Part shown: positions 38,111 to 40,512 of the stretch, in pieces
Numbering within the stretch: the stretch's first letter is position 1
How the letters are laid out: each line of letters begins with the position of its first letter
DNA from: Sphingomonas elodea ATCC 31461
Lineage (GTDB): Bacteria; Pseudomonadota; Alphaproteobacteria; Sphingomonadales; Sphingomonadaceae
NCBI RefSeq assembly: GCF_000226955.1
Contig: NZ_AGFU01000007.1
Location: forward strand, 1-40,512
Length of the DNA stretch: 40,512 nt
Reading direction: 5' to 3'
Notes under the pieces: generated by a model
The model's input: only the letters and a program-made list of their open reading frames with translations
Told to the model about the DNA's origin: nothing
Databases searched by the model: none
Made by a program: the position numbers and the translations under genes

Positions 38111-39421
38111 TCAGCGCTGATACGCCTTGGGCAGCGCCCCTTCCACGGGCTTCCAGTAGCGGTCCCGCAGCCGGGTCTGGCGGGTGGTGAGCGACTGCTC
38201 GATCCCGTCCACATAGAGCTTCACCGGCGCGGTACCGATCTCCAGCGGGTCGCCGTCCCACACCACCACGTCGCCAGCGCGGCCGGGGCGGAGCGAGCCG
38301 AACGCATCGCCCATGCCCATCGCCTCTGCCGGCTTCGCGCTGATCGCCGCGAAGGCGGCATCCCAGCTCAGCCCGGTTGCGCCCGGCACGCGCGACAGCG
38401 CCACCAGGTTGCCGGCATATTGCTTCTCCAGCCGCGCCTGGCGCGCCTCGTCGTCGTTGATCGTGCCGATGCCGACCAGTACGCCGGCCGCCTGCATCCG
38501 CCCGATGTTCGACTGGGTGGCGGCCAGCTGCTCGAAGCTGGCCGGCAGGTCGTTCAGCGCGTTGGCGAGTACCGGCACGCCGGCGGCGGCGATGTCCTTC
38601 GCCACGGTCCAGCCCTCGCTGGCGCCGACCAGCACCAGCTTCAGCCCCGGCGTCTCGCGCTTGAGCTGGAGCAGCACCAGGATGTCCGATGCGCGCTCGA
38701 CATGGACGAGCAGCGGCACCTTGCCCTGCACCACCGCCGCCAGCGCCTCGGCATCGGCGCGGGTGAGCAGCGCATCCTTGCCCCGATCCGCGAAGCTGGC
38801 CGGATTGCGGGCATAATCGCGCGCCTCCAGCATCGCGTTGCGCAGCATCGCGATCGCCGCGGGGCGGCTGCCGCCGGCCAGCCGGCCGCCGCTCTCGCCA
38901 TATTCCATGAACTGGAAGGCGCGCGGGCGGGCGACGGCATGCAGGTCGCTGCGGGTATCGATCACCGCGCCCTGGCCCGCGAAGATCGAGCCCTTGCCGG
39001 TATCCGGCGCGACGACGGCGCGGGTCACCCCGTCCGCCCGGTTGATCGCGATCGGCGTCGCGCGCGGGTTGACCGCCGGGCTCACGTCGAGCGCGGCGTT
39101 GAAGGGCGAACTGCCCGCCGCCGCATCGTTGGTCACGCCGACGCCGTCGATCTCGACGATGCCCAGCCGCGTGAAGCCGGCGAAGATACCCGGCGTGACA
39201 TAACGCCCGCCGGCATCGACCACCTGCACGCCCGCCGGCACCGCCACGCCACGGCCGGCCGCGACGACCTTGCCGCCGCGCACCACCACGGTGCCGCCGT
39301 CCACGGGGGCCGATCCGTCGCCGATCACCAGCTTGGCGTTGGTGATCGCCACATCCTGCGCCATCGCAGGGACCGCGAGCGCCGCAAGGGCCGCCGCGGC
39401 AAGAAACAGGGTCTTGCTCAC
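38111..39421 (-). CDS. Secreted amidohydrolase-like protein lacking the HxH metal motif
   Basis: This encodes 436 residues with a GTG start at 39421, overlapping the upstream gene's stop (GTGA). The signal peptide MSKTLFLAAAALAALAVPAMAQ is clear. The amidohydrolase composite beta-sandwich is present at both ends (VAITNAKLVIGDG near the N-terminus, LRPGRAGDVVVWDGDPLEIG near the C-terminus). Where the superfamily has the HxH metal site after VTPG, this protein reads VTPGIFAGFTRLG, with no histidines. A later histidine (LLVHVERA) remains. It may use fewer metals or be an inactive partner of the upstream paralogue, with which it is surely co-transcribed. Confidence 0.88.
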   Translation of the reverse strand: MSKTLFLAAAALAALAVPAMAQDVAITNAKLVIGDGSAPVDGGTVVVRGGKVVAAGRGVAVPAGVQVVDAGGRYVTPGIFAGFTRLGIVEIDGVGVTNDAAAGSSPFNAALDVSPAVNPRATPIAINRADGVTRAVVAPDTGKGSIFAGQGAVIDTRSDLHAVARPRAFQFMEYGESGGRLAGGSRPAAIAMLRNAMLEARDYARNPASFADRGKDALLTRADAEALAAVVQGKVPLLVHVERASDILVLLQLKRETPGLKLVLVGASEGWTVAKDIAAAGVPVLANALNDLPASFEQLAATQSNIGRMQAAGVLVGIGTINDDEARQARLEKQYAGNLVALSRVPGATGLSWDAAFAAISAKPAEAMGMGDAFGSLRPGRAGDVVVWDGDPLEIGTAPVKLYVDGIEQSLTTRQTRLRDRYWKPVEGALPKAYQR

Positions 39422-40512
39422 TTCACATCCCCCTCGCCCGGCTGGCCGAGCTCGAAATCGGAAACCGGACGGCGCTTGGGATCCTTGGCATCGTAGAGCA
39501 GCGCGCCGTCGACCCACACCATCTCCGGCCGGGTGTAGACGCTGAACGGATTGCCGTTCCACAACACCACGTCCGCCATCTTGCCGGCCTTCAGGCTGCC
39601 GGTCCTGTCGGCGATGCCCAGCGCGATGGCGGGGTTGATCGCCAGCCACTTCCACGCCGTTGCCTCGGACACGTCGAAGCCGCCACGGATCGCCGAGGCG
39701 CGCGCCTTGGCGACTTCCTGGTTGAGCCGCTGGATGCCGTTGGCGTCGTCCGAATGGATCATCGCGCAGGCGCCTTCCTTGTCGAGGATGGCGAGGTTCT
39801 CGGGCACCGCGTCGTAGGATTCCATCTTGAACCCGTACCAGTCGGCCCAGACGGCGGCGCAGGTGTTGTTGGCCTTCAGCAGATCGGCGATCTTGTAGGC
39901 CTCCACCGCATGGTGGAACGCCGAGACGTGGTAGCCGAACTCCTTGGCCATATCGAGGACGTTGGCCATCTCGTCGGCGCGGTAGCAGTGGTTCTGGACG
40001 CGGATCTCGCCGTCGAGCACGCCGCGCAGCGTGTCCATCGCGATGTCGCGGCCGGGGGCCTCGCCACCGTCCTTCTCATATTTGTCCCAGCGGCGCTTGT
40101 ACTCGGCCGCCTTGGCCCAGGTCTGGCGGTCGACGGCGATGTTCCCCATCCGGGTGGAGGGTTCCCGACCGCGGCTGCCATAGACGCGCTTGGGGTTCTC
40201 GCCGCACGCCATCTTCAGGCCGTAGGGCGCGCCGGGGAACTTCATCCCCTGCATGGTGCGGGCATAGACGTTCTTCAGCACCACCGAACGGCCGCCGAAC
40301 AGGTTGGCGGAGCCGGGCAGGATCTGCAGCGTGGTGACGCCGCCATTGACCAGCGCTCGGCCGAAGCCCGGATCCTGCGGCCACACGCTGTGCTCGGCCC
40401 AGACGTCGGCGGTGACCGGCGAGGTCGCCTCGTTACCGTCCGACAGCGCGTCGACGCCCGGCGAGGGATAGTCGCCGAGATGGCTGTGAATGTCGATCAC
40501 ACCGGGGGTGAC
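39418..40512 (-). CDS. Amidohydrolase (imidazolonepropionase-like), 5' part beyond the window
   Basis: The frame is open to the window edge, so the N-terminus (probably signal peptide and first beta-sandwich) is missing; 364 codons are visible. It begins inside VTPGVIDIHSHLGDY, with the HxH metal motif intact. Further on are KNHCYRAD-like VQNHCYRADEM, VSAFHHAVEAYKIAD, IHSDDANGIQRLNQE (likely the catalytic aspartate region) and the closing GSLKAGKMADVVLWNGNPF. The substrate is unknown; such tandem secreted amidohydrolases are common in sphingomonads and xanthomonads and may act on peptides or amides. It overlaps the next gene by 4 nt. Confidence 0.92.
   Translation of the reverse strand, partial: VTPGVIDIHSHLGDYPSPGVDALSDGNEATSPVTADVWAEHSVWPQDPGFGRALVNGGVTTLQILPGSANLFGGRSVVLKNVYARTMQGMKFPGAPYGLKMACGENPKRVYGSRGREPSTRMGNIAVDRQTWAKAAEYKRRWDKYEKDGGEAPGRDIAMDTLRGVLDGEIRVQNHCYRADEMANVLDMAKEFGYHVSAFHHAVEAYKIADLLKANNTCAAVWADWYGFKMESYDAVPENLAILDKEGACAMIHSDDANGIQRLNQEVAKARASAIRGGFDVSEATAWKWLAINPAIALGIADRTGSLKAGKMADVVLWNGNPFSVYTRPEMVWVDGALLYDAKDPKRRPVSDFELGQPGEGDVK

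Noticed and set aside
1-40512. tRNA, rRNA, insertion sequence or riboswitch
   Set aside because: No cloverleaf, rRNA segment, transposase motif or known aptamer core was recognised by eye in any gap.

Overview
The window is GC-rich chromosomal DNA whose gene content points to a sphingomonad-type alphaproteobacterium (Sphingomonadales): a large TonB-dependent receptor, a FadL porin, a split type II secretion locus, a Tat-exported PhoX lipoprotein and tandem amidohydrolases. This assignment is inferred from gene content and codon bias only. Bases 1-36 are Illumina paired-end adapter sequence, so the window begins at an assembly contig end.

Layout. (1) 37-2298: a short accessory stretch on the + strand with a predicted DnaQ/PolB-like 3'-5' exonuclease and two unknown proteins. 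(2) 2404-11466: a complete type I-C CRISPR-Cas locus on the - strand, in the order cas3, [421-bp gap], cas5c, cas8c (with an internal cas11c start), cas7, cas4, cas1, cas2, leader, and an array of 11 repeats and 10 spacers. (3) 11467-12496: about 1 kb with no convincing gene, partly AT-rich, holding hairpins and a short tandem repeat. (4) 12497-20986: housekeeping and envelope genes (TonB receptor, TPR-PRMT-like methyltransferase, FadL porin, DUF2147 protein, small S8 protease, YbaK deacylase, one unknown). (5) 21047-34271: a type II secretion system in several transcription units (K, J, periplasmic-binding-like protein; N; L, M, E, F; G, H, I, C, D; and a second L/M/N-like inner-membrane trio). 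(6) 34430-40512: a PhoX-family Tat lipoprotein that may be a T2SS client, a DJ-1/PfpI protein, a small lipoprotein and two tandem secreted amidohydrolases, the second cut by the window edge.

Main discovery. The unusual gap between cas3 and cas5c (8703-9123) holds a degenerate mini-CRISPR on the cas coding strand (8789-8867). It has a half-repeat that keeps the crRNA handle, a 34-nt spacer-length insert, and a second repeat that keeps only its hairpin. The insert partially matches a site 214 bp upstream (9066-9097): 27 of 34 guide positions are identical in an alignment with two single-base gaps. That site sits directly beside a TTC trinucleotide, the usual type I-C PAM, in the correct orientation. 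The similarity stops at the spacer boundaries. This is the architecture of a crRNA-like antitoxin or Cas-regulating RNA (CreA/CreR type): the guide would lead the I-C Cascade to a promoter-like site in its own cas locus, with enough mismatches to allow binding without destruction. Between target and guide lies about 200 bp of strongly structured sequence with tiny ORFs rich in rare codons, a candidate CreT-like toxin RNA. The layout and similarity are visible in the sequence; the function is inference.
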